Position numbers and translations under genes: made by a program | Assembly: GCF_000497575.1 (NCBI RefSeq) | Contig: NZ_APJI01000013.1 | Span: 186,001-250,000, forward strand | Source: Afipia sp. OHSU_II-C1 | Lineage (GTDB): Bacteria > Pseudomonadota > Alphaproteobacteria > Rhizobiales > Xanthobacteraceae | Length of the DNA: 64,000 bases | Direction: 5' to 3' | Notes under the pieces: model-generated | Database searches by the model: none | Told to the model about the DNA's origin: nothing | The model's input: the letters and a program-made list of their open reading frames with translations, nothing else | In this document: in pieces, positions 7,234 to 16,170 of the stretch | Layout of the letters: each line of letters opens with the position of its first letter | Position numbering within the stretch: the first letter of the stretch is position 1

Positions 7234-8478
7234 ATGATGTTCAATCGCGTTTCCAAGGGTTTTTCTGCCAAGTCCTTCACGACGGCTTTTGCGGTTTCCG
7301 CGGTGGCCGGTCTGGCAGGTGCATCTGTTGCACTGGCGCAGTCCTATCCGCCGCCTCCGGGCTATTCGCAGCCGCTCCAGCCAGCGCCCTACGCGCGGGA
7401 CGACCGCAGCGTGCCGGATTTCGACCGCCTCGATGGCGATGACCGTGGCACGGCGCTGTCGCCTCCGGGCTACCAGCAGCAGCCGAATTACCAGCAGCAG
7501 CCCGCTCCGCAGCAGCAGAGCTACCAGCAGCAGCCGGGCCTCGACCCGCGCGGCCCGGTGATGTCGCCGGACGATCCGCGTTACGGCCGCCCGACCGCTT
7601 ACACCCCGCCGGCGCCCGGTTATTCCGATCGCGGCCCCGCGCCGATCTACAGCGACCGCGGTCCGCCGCAGGGCACCGATTTTACCGACCGTCCGCGTCC
7701 GCCTGGGACAGTGGACGGTGCGCCGACGGGTGCGCTCGATCTGCAGGCGCCCGGCACGGCGCAGGGCGCCAACGGCCGCTCCGTGATGTCGGCATTGCCG
7801 CCTGAAGAGCAGCCCGAAACCGGCCCGCGCAAGGAATTGCCGCCGAACCTGCGGCGCACCGAGGTCAATTATCCGACCAAGGAGCCGGCCGGCACCATCA
7901 TCGTCGATACGCCGAATACGCACCTCTACTACATTCTCGGCAATGGCCGCGCGATCCGCTACGGCGTGCGCGTCGGCCGCGACGGCTTCACCTGGACCGG
8001 CGTGCAGAAGATCACCCGCAAGGCGGAATGGCCGGACTGGCATCCGCCGACGGAAATGATCGAGCGCCAGCCTTACCTGCCGCGCTTCATGGCCGGCGGT
8101 GACGGTAATCCGCTCGGCGCGCGTGCGATGTATCTCGGCTCGACCGTGTACCGCATCCACGGCACCAACCAGCCGTCGACCATCGGCCAGTTCGTATCAA
8201 GCGGCTGCATCGGCATGCTGAACGAGGATGTCACGGATCTGTTCGAGCGCACCAAGGTCGGCACCCGGGTTGTGGTGCTGCCGGGCGGTAAACCGCCGGC
8301 CTTGCCGCAGCCTCAGCCGGTCACCGCGTCTGCCCAGCCGCAGCCGTATCAGGGCGGACCCGCTCCCGCGCCGATGGCGAACGGTGCGCCTCCGCAGCGC
8401 CCGACCGCGTCGATGGGCGTGGCCAATCAGGGACCGACGGCTGTGCCGCCGCTGCCCGCGCCGGTCACGATCCGGTAA
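7234..8478 (+). CDS. L,D-transpeptidase (YkuD domain), exported
   Basis: The protein has 414 residues. The signal peptide is M-M-F-N-R-V-S-K then a hydrophobic core ending V-A-L-A-Q (about 34). Next is a long Pro/Gln/Tyr-rich linker with repeated Y-Q-Q-Q-P units (about 35-190). The YkuD domain (about 215-350) contains H309 in H-G-T-N-Q-P and nucleophile C325 in S-S-G-C-I-G-M. A Pro/Gln-rich tail follows. YkuD enzymes make 3-3 peptidoglycan cross-links or attach proteins to peptidoglycan. The usual Arg of S-x-G-C-I-R-M is Gly327 here. The start may instead be the adjacent ATG at 7237. Confidence 0.9.
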   Translation: MMFNRVSKGFSAKSFTTAFAVSAVAGLAGASVALAQSYPPPPGYSQPLQPAPYARDDRSVPDFDRLDGDDRGTALSPPGYQQQPNYQQQPAPQQQSYQQQPGLDPRGPVMSPDDPRYGRPTAYTPPAPGYSDRGPAPIYSDRGPPQGTDFTDRPRPPGTVDGAPTGALDLQAPGTAQGANGRSVMSALPPEEQPETGPRKELPPNLRRTEVNYPTKEPAGTIIVDTPNTHLYYILGNGRAIRYGVRVGRDGFTWTGVQKITRKAEWPDWHPPTEMIERQPYLPRFMAGGDGNPLGARAMYLGSTVYRIHGTNQPSTIGQFVSSGCIGMLNEDVTDLFERTKVGTRVVVLPGGKPPALPQPQPVTASAQPQPYQGGPAPAPMANGAPPQRPTASMGVANQGPTAVPPLPAPVTIR

Positions 8479-8499
8479 ATCAGGATTTCAGTTCGAATG

Positions 8500-8529
8500 A
8501 AAATGCCCGCGCCTGTCGCGGGCATTTTT
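8500..8529 (+). terminator. Terminator after the L,D-transpeptidase gene
   Basis: AAAATGCCCGCG, loop CCTGT, then CGCGGGCATTTTT: a near-perfect GC-rich stem with a T tail. Confidence 0.88.
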
Positions 8530-8656
8530 GTTTGGGCTCGCAGTGTCGAAGAAGCCTATCGACAGAGTTCCACGCTGTTGCCCGCGCGCTACAGTAACGA
8601 CCTTCGACTCTCCTTAGGGTGCATCCAGATTTTGTTGCATGTTTTTGAGGAATTTC

Positions 8657-9496
8657 ATGAAAAAGCTTTTGGCCGCTGCTGCGGTTGCCGCTCTTGGCGC
8701 AACCGGCGCACACGCTGCTGACATCGCGGCGCGCCCCTATACAAAAGCGCCTCCATTGGCGGCGGTCTCAAGCTGGACGGGCTTCTACGCCGGCCTCAAC
8801 GTCGGCTATGGCTTTAACGATCCGGTTGCGACCTTTGCGCCCAATGACCCTGTATCCGCGAACGTATTCAACTTTTCCAATCCAAACCCGGCGGCTTCGG
8901 TTGCATACGATGTCAAAGGCGTTCTTGGCGGCGCGCAGGCTGGTTACAACTGGCAGGTCTCGCCCAATTGGCTGATTGGTCTGGAAGCGGATTTTCAGGG
9001 CAGTGACATCAAGGGATCGGCGGCCACGCCCTACGCGCTCATCGGTCGACCCGGGCAGGTTAACGCCGAGCAGAATGTTGAATGGTTCGGAACGCTGCGC
9101 GCGCGCGCTGGATGGCTCGCGACTGACAAACTCCTCGTTTACGGAACGGGCGGTCTGGCTTACGGCTCGGTCCACGCAAACTCGACCCTCAGCAACACGA
9201 TAGGCTATACCGCAACGGGCGGTGGCTTCGGTGCCGCATGTCCTCCTGCTTCGGGAGCTTGCTACACGGGACCAACGACAAAAGTGATGACCGGGTACAC
9301 CGCTGGTGGCGGCTTTGAATACGCGGCCTGGCGAAATGCTTCTTTCAAAGCTGAGTATCTCTACGTCAATCTTGGAAGCAGCAGCATCACTTCGGCTGCC
9401 CCCGGCGTTCCGGGTAACGCAATTTCATCTTACAACACGCACTTCAGCGATCTTGACTTCCATGTCGTGCGCATCGGCGCGAACTATCACTTCTGA
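8657..9496 (+). CDS. Outer-membrane beta-barrel protein, Omp25/RopB-like
   Basis: The protein has 279 residues. The signal peptide is M-K-K-L-L-A-A-A-A-V... with cleavage after A-H-A-A-D. A short mature N-terminal segment (A-R-P-Y-T-K-A-P) precedes W-T-G-F-Y-A-G-L-N-V-G-Y-G, the opening strand typical of this rhizobial/Brucella Omp25-like family. Alternating strands follow, and it ends in F-H-V-V-R-I-G-A-N-Y-H-F with the C-terminal Phe needed for BAM recognition. GAGGAA upstream fixes the start at 8657 rather than at 8639. Role: abundant surface protein. Confidence 0.93.
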   Translation: MKKLLAAAAVAALGATGAHAADIAARPYTKAPPLAAVSSWTGFYAGLNVGYGFNDPVATFAPNDPVSANVFNFSNPNPAASVAYDVKGVLGGAQAGYNWQVSPNWLIGLEADFQGSDIKGSAATPYALIGRPGQVNAEQNVEWFGTLRARAGWLATDKLLVYGTGGLAYGSVHANSTLSNTIGYTATGGGFGAACPPASGACYTGPTTKVMTGYTAGGGFEYAAWRNASFKAEYLYVNLGSSSITSAAPGVPGNAISSYNTHFSDLDFHVVRIGANYHF

Positions 9497-9516
9497 TTTT
9501 TTGATCCGTTAAACAG

Positions 9517-9555
9517 AAGCCCGGCCAAGACCTTAAGGTTTTGCCGGGCTTTTTG
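9517..9555 (+). terminator. Terminator after the outer-membrane protein gene
   Basis: AAGCCCGGC and GCCGGGCTT form a 9-bp stem around a 17-base loop that can pair further (ACCTTAAGGT). It is followed by TTTTG. Confidence 0.85.
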
Positions 9556-9625
9556 TTGCGCATGACATGCAACCTTTGCAAATTTGCGATCTTGATGGAG
9601 TGACAACGACCGAGGAAGGAACCGC

Positions 9626-10105
9626 ATGGCCAAGAACAAAAGCACGATCTGCGTCTGGTACGACAAGGACGCGGAAGAGGCCGCGAAGTTTTATGCGAGC
9701 GTATTTCCGGACAGCAAGGTCAACGCCGTCCACAAGGCGCCGAGCGACTATCCGTCAGGCAAGGCGGGTGACACCATCACGGTGGATTTCACCGTGGCGG
9801 GCATTCCCTATATCGGCCTGAACGGCGGGCCGATCTTCAAACACAATGAAGCGTTCTCGATCTGCATCGCAACCGACGATCAGGCGGAGACGGACAAGTA
9901 CTGGAACGCCATCGTCGGCAACGGCGGGCAGGAAAGCGCCTGCGGCTGGTGCAAGGACAAATGGGGAATCTCGTGGCAGATCACGCCGCGCGTCCTGACG
10001 GACGCGATGGCCAAGGGCGGCGAGGAAGCCAGGCGCGCGTTCGAAGCGATGATGACCATGAAGAAGATCGACGTGGCCGCGATTGAGGCCGCGATACGCG
10101 GGTGA
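9626..10105 (+). CDS. VOC superfamily protein (PhnB/3-demethylubiquinone-like)
   Basis: This 159-residue protein has the glyoxalase/VOC betaalphabeta pattern: I-C-V-W-Y-D-K-D-A-E-E-A-A-K-F-Y near the N terminus, F-N/I-G-L-N-G-G-P-I-F-K-H-N-E-A-F-S-I in the middle, and C-G-W-C-K-D-K-W-G-I-S-W-Q near residue 108. This matches the PhnB-like '3-dmu-9_3-mt' family, usually annotated as a putative glyoxalase. The substrate is unknown. GAGGAAGGA lies 6 bases before ATG. A fragment of a family A repeat and a family B repeat follow the stop. Confidence 0.88.
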   Translation: MAKNKSTICVWYDKDAEEAAKFYASVFPDSKVNAVHKAPSDYPSGKAGDTITVDFTVAGIPYIGLNGGPIFKHNEAFSICIATDDQAETDKYWNAIVGNGGQESACGWCKDKWGISWQITPRVLTDAMAKGGEEARRAFEAMMTMKKIDVAAIEAAIRG

Positions 10106-10119
10106 AGGCTTCGTCCATC

Positions 10120-10267
10120 CGTCATTGCGAGGAGCCATATCTTCTCCCTCTCCCCGCTTGTGGGGAGAGGGTTGGGGTGAGGGGCAAGCTGTCCACATCA
10201 CGGATGCTTCCGCCCCTCACCCGGATCGTTTCACGATCCGACCTCTCCCCGTAAACGGGGAGGGGTG
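10120..10267. repeat. Family A half-arm joined to family B compound palindrome, copy 1
   Basis: CGTCATTGCGAGGAGCC (10121-10137) is a truncated beta arm of family A. It runs into a family B element: CCCTCTCCCCGC...GGGGAGAGGG, then GTTGGGGTGAGGGG paired at a distance with CCCCTCACCC, a small GGATCG/CGATCC hairpin, and CCTCTCCCCGTAAACGGGGAGGGG. The result is three nested or serial hairpins between the VOC gene and the convergent dehydrogenase gene. Confidence 0.85.
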
Positions 10268-10271
10268 AACA

Positions 10272-11228
10272 CTACGTCATCACCCGCACCGGCGCGCCGC
10301 TGAGCCACGCGGCGATGTCCTCGACCATGTCGCCGTAGTAGCGCCGGTAGTTGTTCTCGGTGACGTAGCCCAGATGCGGCGTCAGCACGACGTTGTCGAG
10401 CTTGCGCAGCGGATGATCCAGCGGCAGCGGTTCCTGCGAGAACGTGTCGAGGCCCGCGCCCGCGATAGCCTTGCGCTGGAGCGCGTCAAGCAGCGCGGCT
10501 TCGTCCACAATCGGCCCGCGCGCGGTGTTGACCAGATAGCTCGTCGGTTTCATGCGTGCGAGATCGTCGCGCGTGATGAGCCCGCGCGTGCGCTTGCTCA
10601 GGATGACGTGAATGGTGACGATATCGGCGGTCGCGAATAGCTCATCCTTGGTGGCGTAAGTCACACCCGCGGCGGCGCAGGCCTCCGGCGTCAGGTTCTG
10701 GCTCCAGGCGATCACGTTCATGCCGAGCGCCTTGGCGATCGTGGCGACCTTCGTGCCGAGCTTGCCGAGCCCGACGACGCCGAGCGTCATGCCCTCGACG
10801 TCCTGCCCCATGGTGGTCTGCCATTGCTCGCCGGCGTGCATGCGCGCGTTCTCTAAGCCGATCTTGCGGGTCAGTTCCAGCATCAGTCCGATGGTCAGTC
10901 CCGCGGTGGCGTTGCCGACGCCGCCGGTGCCGCACACCGTGACGCCGCGCTCCTTCGCGGCTTCAAGATCGAACGAGGCGTTGCGCATGCCGGAGGTCAG
11001 CAGCAGTTTCAGCTTCGGCAGCGCGCTCAGCGTCTCGCGCGGAAACGGCGTGCGCTCGCGCATGGCGCAGACGATCTCGAAATCCTGCAACGAGCGCACC
11101 GCCTCGTCGCTTGACGCGAACGGCTTGTCGAACACCGTGATGTCGATCCGGTCCTTGAGCGATGACCAGTCCGCGAACTTGAGCGCGACGTTCTGGTAGT
11201 CGTCGAGAATGGCGCAGCGCACGGGCAT
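10272..11228 (-). CDS. D-2-hydroxyacid dehydrogenase family protein
   Basis: The protein has 318 residues. The Rossmann motif G-V-V-G-L-G-K-L-G-T lies near residue 147, catalytic Arg in N-T-A-R-G-P-I-V-D-E (about 234), Glu in F-S-Q-E-P-L and His in L-T-P-H-L-G-Y. It resembles 3-phosphoglycerate dehydrogenase-like or phytoserine-type enzymes without an ACT domain. It reduces a 2-keto acid or oxidises a D-2-hydroxyacid with NAD(P); the substrate cannot be told from sequence. The start at 11228 (M-P-V-R-C-A-I-L-D-D-Y) fits the family; further upstream, the frame runs into a family B fragment. Confidence 0.92.
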   Translation of the reverse strand: MPVRCAILDDYQNVALKFADWSSLKDRIDITVFDKPFASSDEAVRSLQDFEIVCAMRERTPFPRETLSALPKLKLLLTSGMRNASFDLEAAKERGVTVCGTGGVGNATAGLTIGLMLELTRKIGLENARMHAGEQWQTTMGQDVEGMTLGVVGLGKLGTKVATIAKALGMNVIAWSQNLTPEACAAAGVTYATKDELFATADIVTIHVILSKRTRGLITRDDLARMKPTSYLVNTARGPIVDEAALLDALQRKAIAGAGLDTFSQEPLPLDHPLRKLDNVVLTPHLGYVTENNYRRYYGDMVEDIAAWLSGAPVRVMT

Positions 11229-11270
11229 TTTTGTTTTTCCGTTTTTGATCTGCTGGCGGGAATGTGGTGC

Positions 11271-11298
11271 TCCCTCTCCCCGCAAGCGGGGAGAGGTG
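11271..11298. repeat. Family B repeat fragment, copy 3
   Basis: CCCTCTCCCCGCAAGCGGGGAGAGG is a single hairpin of family B, 43 bases upstream of the dehydrogenase start. Confidence 0.75.
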
Positions 11299-11348
11299 AG
11301 GCAGCGCACACGTCATTATGAACGGAGCGCGAGACCAATCGTTGCGAG

Positions 11349-11588
11349 CTAATATTGCGCAACACCCCAGGCCGCGCAACTCGCGGCTATAATCGCGATG
11401 ATTGGCATGCCGACAAATCGGACCAGAAAGTAGATGGGGACGTATACCGCAGCCGCATTTGCTTGGCTGGGTTCACCTTTGAGCGATGTCGCAAAGATAA
11501 AATCTATCACAAACCAACCGCCCCAGAGGGCCAGTAGGCCAACGACAAAGAATCCGGCAATCATAAATGTTAATCTGATCGGCTCCAT
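11349..11588 (-). CDS. Small membrane protein, two helices, unknown function
   Basis: This 79-residue protein has two hydrophobic segments: L-T-F-M-I-A-G-F-F-V-V-G-L-L-A-L-W-G (about 6-30) and P-I-Y-F-L-V-R-F-V-G-M-P-I-I-A-I-I-A-A (about 51-70). The family is not recognised. It is followed by a 65-residue small gene on the same strand upstream (11598-11795). Confidence 0.6.
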   Translation of the reverse strand: MEPIRLTFMIAGFFVVGLLALWGGWFVIDFIFATSLKGEPSQANAAAVYVPIYFLVRFVGMPIIAIIAASCAAWGVAQY

Positions 11589-11597
11589 CTGGCGATG

Positions 11598-11795
11598 TCA
11601 GCCGCGACGGGCCTGTTTGGCCGCGCAGGCCGGACCCGGGCCGCGCATATAGTGCTGTTCCGGGTGGTAGGGGTCGAAGGCCGCCTTGATGAAGGTGCGC
11701 CAGAACTCGGCGATCTCGGCCAGCAGTCCCTTGGATGGGGCCGTGCGGGGTGCGGACATTTCCGCGATATGGATCGGTGTGCTGTGCGTCGTCAT
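11598..11795 (-). CDS. Small hypothetical protein (65 aa)
   Basis: The start is M-T-T-H-S-T-P-I-H-I. The middle has amphipathic character (L-L-A-E-I-A-E-F-W-R-T-F-I-K-A-A-F), followed by D-P-Y-H-P-E-Q-H-Y-M-R-G-P-G-P and a basic C terminus. GAGCAGAAG precedes the ATG. The family is not recognised. The compact organisation and the codon pattern favour a real gene. Confidence 0.5.
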   Translation of the reverse strand: MTTHSTPIHIAEMSAPRTAPSKGLLAEIAEFWRTFIKAAFDPYHPEQHYMRGPGPACAAKQARRG

Positions 11796-12075
11796 GGCTT
11801 CTGCTCGACGATCTGTAGTGCTGATTCTTGACGCCTGAATATTGGTCGCGGCGCGTCTGTCCGCGGTTCGAACCGGCAAGTTGCGCGGATTCGATTAAAA
11901 AGCCGTTTTCGTCGTGGCAACGGCCTCAGATCGCTGGAAAATTCTCTCGGCAGCCTTTCCAAAACCCTACCTTTGGAGGGCCGCGCCGGTTGCCCTTTGC
12001 GGTTCCCGCCGCTACATCAACGGCAGCAAATTTCCCCGCACAACGAAGGTTTTCCGGAACCGTCAAAGGATCACG

Positions 12076-13725
12076 ATGGCTCGCCAGTTCGTCTACTTCA
12101 TGCAGGGTCTGACCAAGGCCTACCCGACCCGCAAGGTGCTCGATAACGTGCATCTGTCGTTCTATCCCGACGCCAAGATCGGCGTGCTCGGCGTCAACGG
12201 CTCGGGCAAGTCGACGCTGCTGCGGATCATGGCCGGCATCGACAAGGACTATAACGGCGAAGCCTGGGTCGCCGAGGGCGCGCGGGTCGGCTACCTCGAA
12301 CAGGAGCCGCAGCTCGACGCCACCAAGACCGTGCGCGAGAACGTCATGGAAGGCGTCGCCAAGCAGAAGGCGATCCTCGATCGCTACAACGAACTGGCGA
12401 TGAACTACTCGGACGAGACCGCCGACGAGATGACCAAATTGCAGGACGAGATCGAGGCCGCGGGCCTGTGGGATCTCGACAGCAAGGTCGATCAGGCGAT
12501 GGACGCGCTGCGCTGTCCGCCGGACGATGCCGATGTCACAAAGCTCTCGGGCGGTGAGCGCCGCCGTGTCGCGCTGTGCCGCCTGCTGCTCGATCAGCCG
12601 GACCTGCTGCTGCTGGACGAACCGACCAACCATCTCGACGCGGAATCCGTGTCATGGCTGGAAGGCCATCTGCGCAACTATCCGGGCGCGATCCTGATCG
12701 TGACCCACGACCGCTACTTCCTCGACAACGTCACGGGCTGGATTCTCGAACTCGACCGCGGCAAGGGCATTCCCTACGAGGGCAACTATTCGCAGTGGCT
12801 GGTGCAGAAGCAGAAGCGCCTGGAGCAGGAAGGCCGCGAGGACGCCGCGCACCAGAAGACGCTCGCCCGCGAGCAGGAGTGGATCGCATCCTCCCCGAAG
12901 GCACGTCAGGCCAAATCTAAGGCGCGCTATCAGCGCTACGAGGACCTGCTCAAGCAGGCCAGCGAGAAACAGACCCAGACCGCGCAGATCATCATTCCGG
13001 TGGCCGAGCGTCTCGGCAACAACGTGGTGGACTTCGAGGGGCTCAGCAAAGGCTTCAACGATCGCCTTCTGATCGACAATCTCACCTTCAAGCTGCCGCC
13101 GGGCGGCATTGTTGGCGTGATCGGCGCCAACGGCGCGGGCAAGACCACGCTGTTCAAGATGATCACCGGACAGGAAAAGCCGGATTCCGGCACCATTACA
13201 GTCGGTGAGACCGTGCATCTCGGCTACGTCGATCAGTCGCGCGATGCACTCGACGGCAAGAAGACCGTGTGGGAGGAAATTTCCGGCGGCAACGACCAGA
13301 TCCTGCTCGGCAAGAAGGAAGTGAACTCGCGCGGTTACTGCTCGGCGTTCAACTTCAAGGGCGCGGACCAGCAGAAGAAAGTCGGCGCGCTGTCCGGCGG
13401 TGAACGCAACCGCGTGCATCTCGCCAAGATGCTGAAGTCCGGCGCCAACGTCCTGCTGCTGGACGAGCCGACCAACGATCTCGATGTCGATACGCTCCGC
13501 GCGCTGGAAGAGGCGCTGGAGGATTTCGCCGGCTGCGCCGTGATCATCAGCCACGATCGCTGGTTTCTCGACCGCATCGCAACGCATATCCTCGCTTTCG
13601 AAGGCGACAGCCATGTCGAATGGTTCGAAGGCAACTTCCAGGACTACGAGAAAGACAAGATGCGCCGGCTCGGCCAGGATTCGGTGATCCCGCATCGCGT
13701 GAAATACAAGAAACTGACGCGGTGA
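12076..13725 (+). CDS. ettA: Energy-dependent translational throttle protein EttA (ABC-F)
   Basis: This 549-residue ABC-F protein has two nucleotide-binding domains and no membrane part. Domain 1 has Walker [10 protein letters not shown] (39-47), signature L-S-G-G-E-R-R-R and Walker [13 protein letters not shown]. Domain 2 has [17 protein letters not shown] and [11 protein letters not shown]. Between them lies the ABC-F linker (about 245-310). EttA binds the ribosomal E site and gates the first elongation step according to ATP/ADP level. The start at M-A-R-Q-F-V-Y matches the family. Its stop codon overlaps the next gene's GTG start (GTGA). Confidence 0.96.
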   Translation: MARQFVYFMQGLTKAYPTRKVLDNVHLSFYPDAKIGVLGVNGSGKSTLLRIMAGIDKDYNGEAWVAEGARVGYLEQEPQLDATKTVRENVMEGVAKQKAILDRYNELAMNYSDETADEMTKLQDEIEAAGLWDLDSKVDQAMDALRCPPDDADVTKLSGGERRRVALCRLLLDQPDLLLLDEPTNHLDAESVSWLEGHLRNYPGAILIVTHDRYFLDNVTGWILELDRGKGIPYEGNYSQWLVQKQKRLEQEGREDAAHQKTLAREQEWIASSPKARQAKSKARYQRYEDLLKQASEKQTQTAQIIIPVAERLGNNVVDFEGLSKGFNDRLLIDNLTFKLPPGGIVGVIGANGAGKTTLFKMITGQEKPDSGTITVGETVHLGYVDQSRDALDGKKTVWEEISGGNDQILLGKKEVNSRGYCSAFNFKGADQQKKVGALSGGERNRVHLAKMLKSGANVLLLDEPTNDLDVDTLRALEEALEDFAGCAVIISHDRWFLDRIATHILAFEGDSHVEWFEGNFQDYEKDKMRRLGQDSVIPHRVKYKKLTR

Positions 13726-14165
13726 ATGCTTCGCTGAACAGCGACCTCGACGAGCAGGAGCGGGCGCTCCTGGCGATGGATGTCGCGTGGGTTCAGTGGC
13801 GGTCGGAGTTCCGCCAGAAGCTTGTCGCGAACGGCGTGCTCGGCCGTCCGGTGCGAAGCATCTTCGAGGCCGACATGATCTTCGCCATCATCGCTCACCA
13901 CGCGCTGAAGGGGAGGCCGGTCACGCTCAAGGAAGTGGCGACCTATTTCGGATCGATCGCGACCGACGCGACGGTCTCCCGCCATATCGACGACATGGTG
14001 CAGAACGGTCTGGTCGAACGTCGGGTCGATGGAGGCGATCGCCGCCGCATGTTCCTGATACCAACGCGGCGGCTCGAAGGCATCGGGCATGAATTCGAGC
14101 AGGCGCGTCTGCGGATCATGCGGGAAAACGGCTTTGTCTGGAACGGCGGCAACAACGCGGGGTAA
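13722..14165 (+). CDS. MarR-like winged-helix protein, tandem copy 1
   Basis: The protein has 147 residues and starts at a GTG inside the ettA stop region, so it is translationally coupled. The winged-helix core includes [27 protein letters not shown] (recognition helix region) and [10 protein letters not shown] (wing). The end reads [10 protein letters not shown]. It is highly similar to the next gene. It could be a DNA-binding regulator, but the N-terminal [12 protein letters not shown] block is not standard MarR. Confidence 0.8.
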   Translation: MNASLNSDLDEQERALLAMDVAWVQWRSEFRQKLVANGVLGRPVRSIFEADMIFAIIAHHALKGRPVTLKEVATYFGSIATDATVSRHIDDMVQNGLVERRVDGGDRRRMFLIPTRRLEGIGHEFEQARLRIMRENGFVWNGGNNAG

Positions 14166-14171
14166 AGGTTC

Positions 14172-14696
14172 GTGGGGGACGACGACAAGAAGGTGACGTC
14201 CGAGGAAATCGGCGCAAGTCCAGCGGTTACATTCAATCTCGATGACTGCACGATCGATGCAGAGGAGCGCGCAGCGCTCGGCATCGATGTCGCCTATGTG
14301 CAGTGGCGTGCGGATTTCCGCCGCACCGTGATCGCCGCCAATGTGCTGAACCGGCCGTGGCGCAGTGTGTTCGAAGCCGACATGATGTTCAGCATCGTCG
14401 CGCATCGCTGGCTCGCCGGACGCGCGATCACGCACAAGGAACTGGCGACTTACTTCGAAATCTTCGTGACCGAAGCGACCGTCTCGCGCCACCTCGACGA
14501 CATGGAAAAAAGCGGCATGATCGTGCGCCAGACCGATCCCGACGACCGCCGCCGCATCTTTCTGCTGCCGACGCGGCGGCTTGAAACCATCGGTCACGGC
14601 TATCTGCAGGCGCGAATCCGCATCATGCGCGATCACGGCTTTGTGTGGGTGGGCAGCGACGCCATCGACAGCAAAACTGCAATCGATCCCGCGTGA
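14172..14696 (+). CDS. MarR-like winged-helix protein, tandem copy 2
   Basis: The protein has 174 residues and a GTG start 6 bases after the previous stop. It is a paralogue of the 13722 gene: shared blocks include V-Q-W-R, F-E-A-D-M, A-T-V-S-R-H, D-D-M, D-R-R-R and P-T-R-R-L-E. It has an extra acidic N terminus (M-G-D-D-D-K-K-V) and a C-terminal extension. The pair looks like a local duplication within the ettA transcription unit. The target is unknown. Confidence 0.8.
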   Translation: MGDDDKKVTSEEIGASPAVTFNLDDCTIDAEERAALGIDVAYVQWRADFRRTVIAANVLNRPWRSVFEADMMFSIVAHRWLAGRAITHKELATYFEIFVTEATVSRHLDDMEKSGMIVRQTDPDDRRRIFLLPTRRLETIGHGYLQARIRIMRDHGFVWVGSDAIDSKTAIDPA

Positions 14697-14846
14697 TCCC
14701 TGCGTGCGGTGCCGCTATAGGCGTCGGCCAAGGGAATGGATCACCGTTCTCCGCCACCGGGGTCGAGCGCCTCTTATCGAACACGTAGCGCAAGCGCACC
14801 TTTTGGGTGCGTGATCCCGGTGGCCTTTCAGCCACGGGAGAAGATC

Positions 14847-15182
14847 ATGATTTTACGGTTTGTTGTGTTTGCACTCACGCTTCTGCTGCTAACGCCGGGT
14901 TCGGTGCTGTCGGAGGAAGCTGCGCGTCCATCCAAGCCGCGCGCGGCGAAGCGCGCCGTCGATCCGCAGCAGCAGGCGATGGAACGCGCCAGGCGCTGCC
15001 AGGACGCGGTCAGTGACGCGCAGAATACGGCGGTGGGAACGTCTGTCCTGTCGAGCGCGGTCGGGTTTCTGCCGTTCGGCAGCGCCGCCGCCAGCGCCGC
15101 GGCGAACATCGGTACAGGCGCTGCGAGCGAAATCGCGCGCCAGAAGGCGGCGGCTGCGGTTCAGGGAAATTGCGGCGGTTAA
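14847..15182 (+). CDS. Small secreted protein, unknown function
   Basis: The protein has 111 residues. The signal peptide is M-I-L-R-F-V-V-F-A-L-T-L-L-L-L-T-P-G-S-V-L-S. A basic K-P-R-A-A-K-R-A segment follows, then an Ala/Gly-rich region (V-G-F-L-P-F-G-S-A-A-A-S-A-A-A-N) that resembles a glycine zipper, and two cysteines (C-Q-D-A and N-C-G-G). GGGAG lies upstream of the ATG. The family is not recognised. Confidence 0.7.
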   Translation: MILRFVVFALTLLLLTPGSVLSEEAARPSKPRAAKRAVDPQQQAMERARRCQDAVSDAQNTAVGTSVLSSAVGFLPFGSAAASAAANIGTGAASEIARQKAAAAVQGNCGG

Positions 15183-15260
15183 CCGGTCGTCATCTGGCCA
15201 TCGTATATCGGCTGACGTAAAAGGTGCGCTCCGGAATACGCGCGAGCGTGGAGCGTCACG

Positions 15261-16031
15261 ATGGCCGACTGGGATGCGCAGCAATACCTCAAATTCGAGG
15301 ACGAGCGGACGCGGGCGGCCCGCGACCTGCTGGCGCAGATTCCGGTTCAGGATGCCAGGGGCGTGGTCGACATCGGCTGCGGGCCCGGAAACTCCACCGA
15401 ACTGCTCGCCAGGCGCTGGCCGCAGGCCAAGATCACCGGCATCGATACCTCCGCGGACATGCTGCGTCAGGCCCGCGAGCGGCTGCCGCAGCACACCTTC
15501 ATCGATGCCAATATCTCGCACTGGGCGCCGCCGGCCGGCACCGACGTGCTGTTCGCCAACGCGATCTTCCAGTGGGTGCCGAACCACATCAAGCAGCTGA
15601 TGCGTCTTGCCATGGCGTTGCCGGACGGCGGCGCGATGGCCGTCCAGATGCCGGACAACATGGACGAGCCATCGCATGTGCTGATGCGCGAGGTTGCGCG
15701 CCTGCCGCAATTCCATACCCAACTCGCGCATGCGCTGGAGGCGAGGGGCGAACTGCCGGGCCCCGGCGTTTATTACGACGCGCTGCGTCCGCTCTGCAGC
15801 CGCATCGATATCTGGCACACCGTCTATTACCATGTGCTCGATGACGCCGCCGCGATCGTCGAATGGGTCAAGGGCACGGGATTGCGTCCGTTCCTCGATC
15901 CGCTGGAGATCCCGGAGCGAAAGGAATTCCTTGAGGCCTATACGGCGCGCATCGCCGCAAGCTATCTGCCGCAGGCCGACGGCAAGGTGCTGCTGCGGTT
16001 TCCGCGGATTTTCATCGTGATCGTCAAGTAG
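15261..16031 (+). CDS. tam: Trans-aconitate 2-methyltransferase
   Basis: The protein has 256 residues. SAM motif I is [11 protein letters not shown] (36-46), then G-I-D-T-S-A-D-M-L (60-68). W-V-P-N-H and [11 protein letters not shown] are typical of Tam. It methylates trans-aconitate, an inhibitor of the TCA cycle formed from cis-aconitate. It is cytoplasmic and stands alone. The ATG at 15261 follows GAGCGTCACG; the spacing is not ideal. Confidence 0.92.
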   Translation: MADWDAQQYLKFEDERTRAARDLLAQIPVQDARGVVDIGCGPGNSTELLARRWPQAKITGIDTSADMLRQARERLPQHTFIDANISHWAPPAGTDVLFANAIFQWVPNHIKQLMRLAMALPDGGAMAVQMPDNMDEPSHVLMREVARLPQFHTQLAHALEARGELPGPGVYYDALRPLCSRIDIWHTVYYHVLDDAAAIVEWVKGTGLRPFLDPLEIPERKEFLEAYTARIAASYLPQADGKVLLRFPRIFIVIVK

Positions 16032-16170
16032 CGCCGCAGCCTGACAAATCTGACGCGATGATGTCGAACGGGAAAATCCGCTGCGGTGAAAAGCCGCTGG
16101 AGCGCGCCTCGACAGAATCTGACATGTTCCTTAGCTGAGTACCGTCTGAAAACGGCCAGCCGGAGCACAC

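Noticed and set aside
10120-10267. Possible CRISPR-like repeat
   Set aside because: The repeated blocks are inverted stems with short loops and no regular spacers or cas genes.
15013-15600. Plus-strand ORF of 195 codons over tam
   Set aside because: It is an alternate frame; tam has intact SAM-binding motifs.
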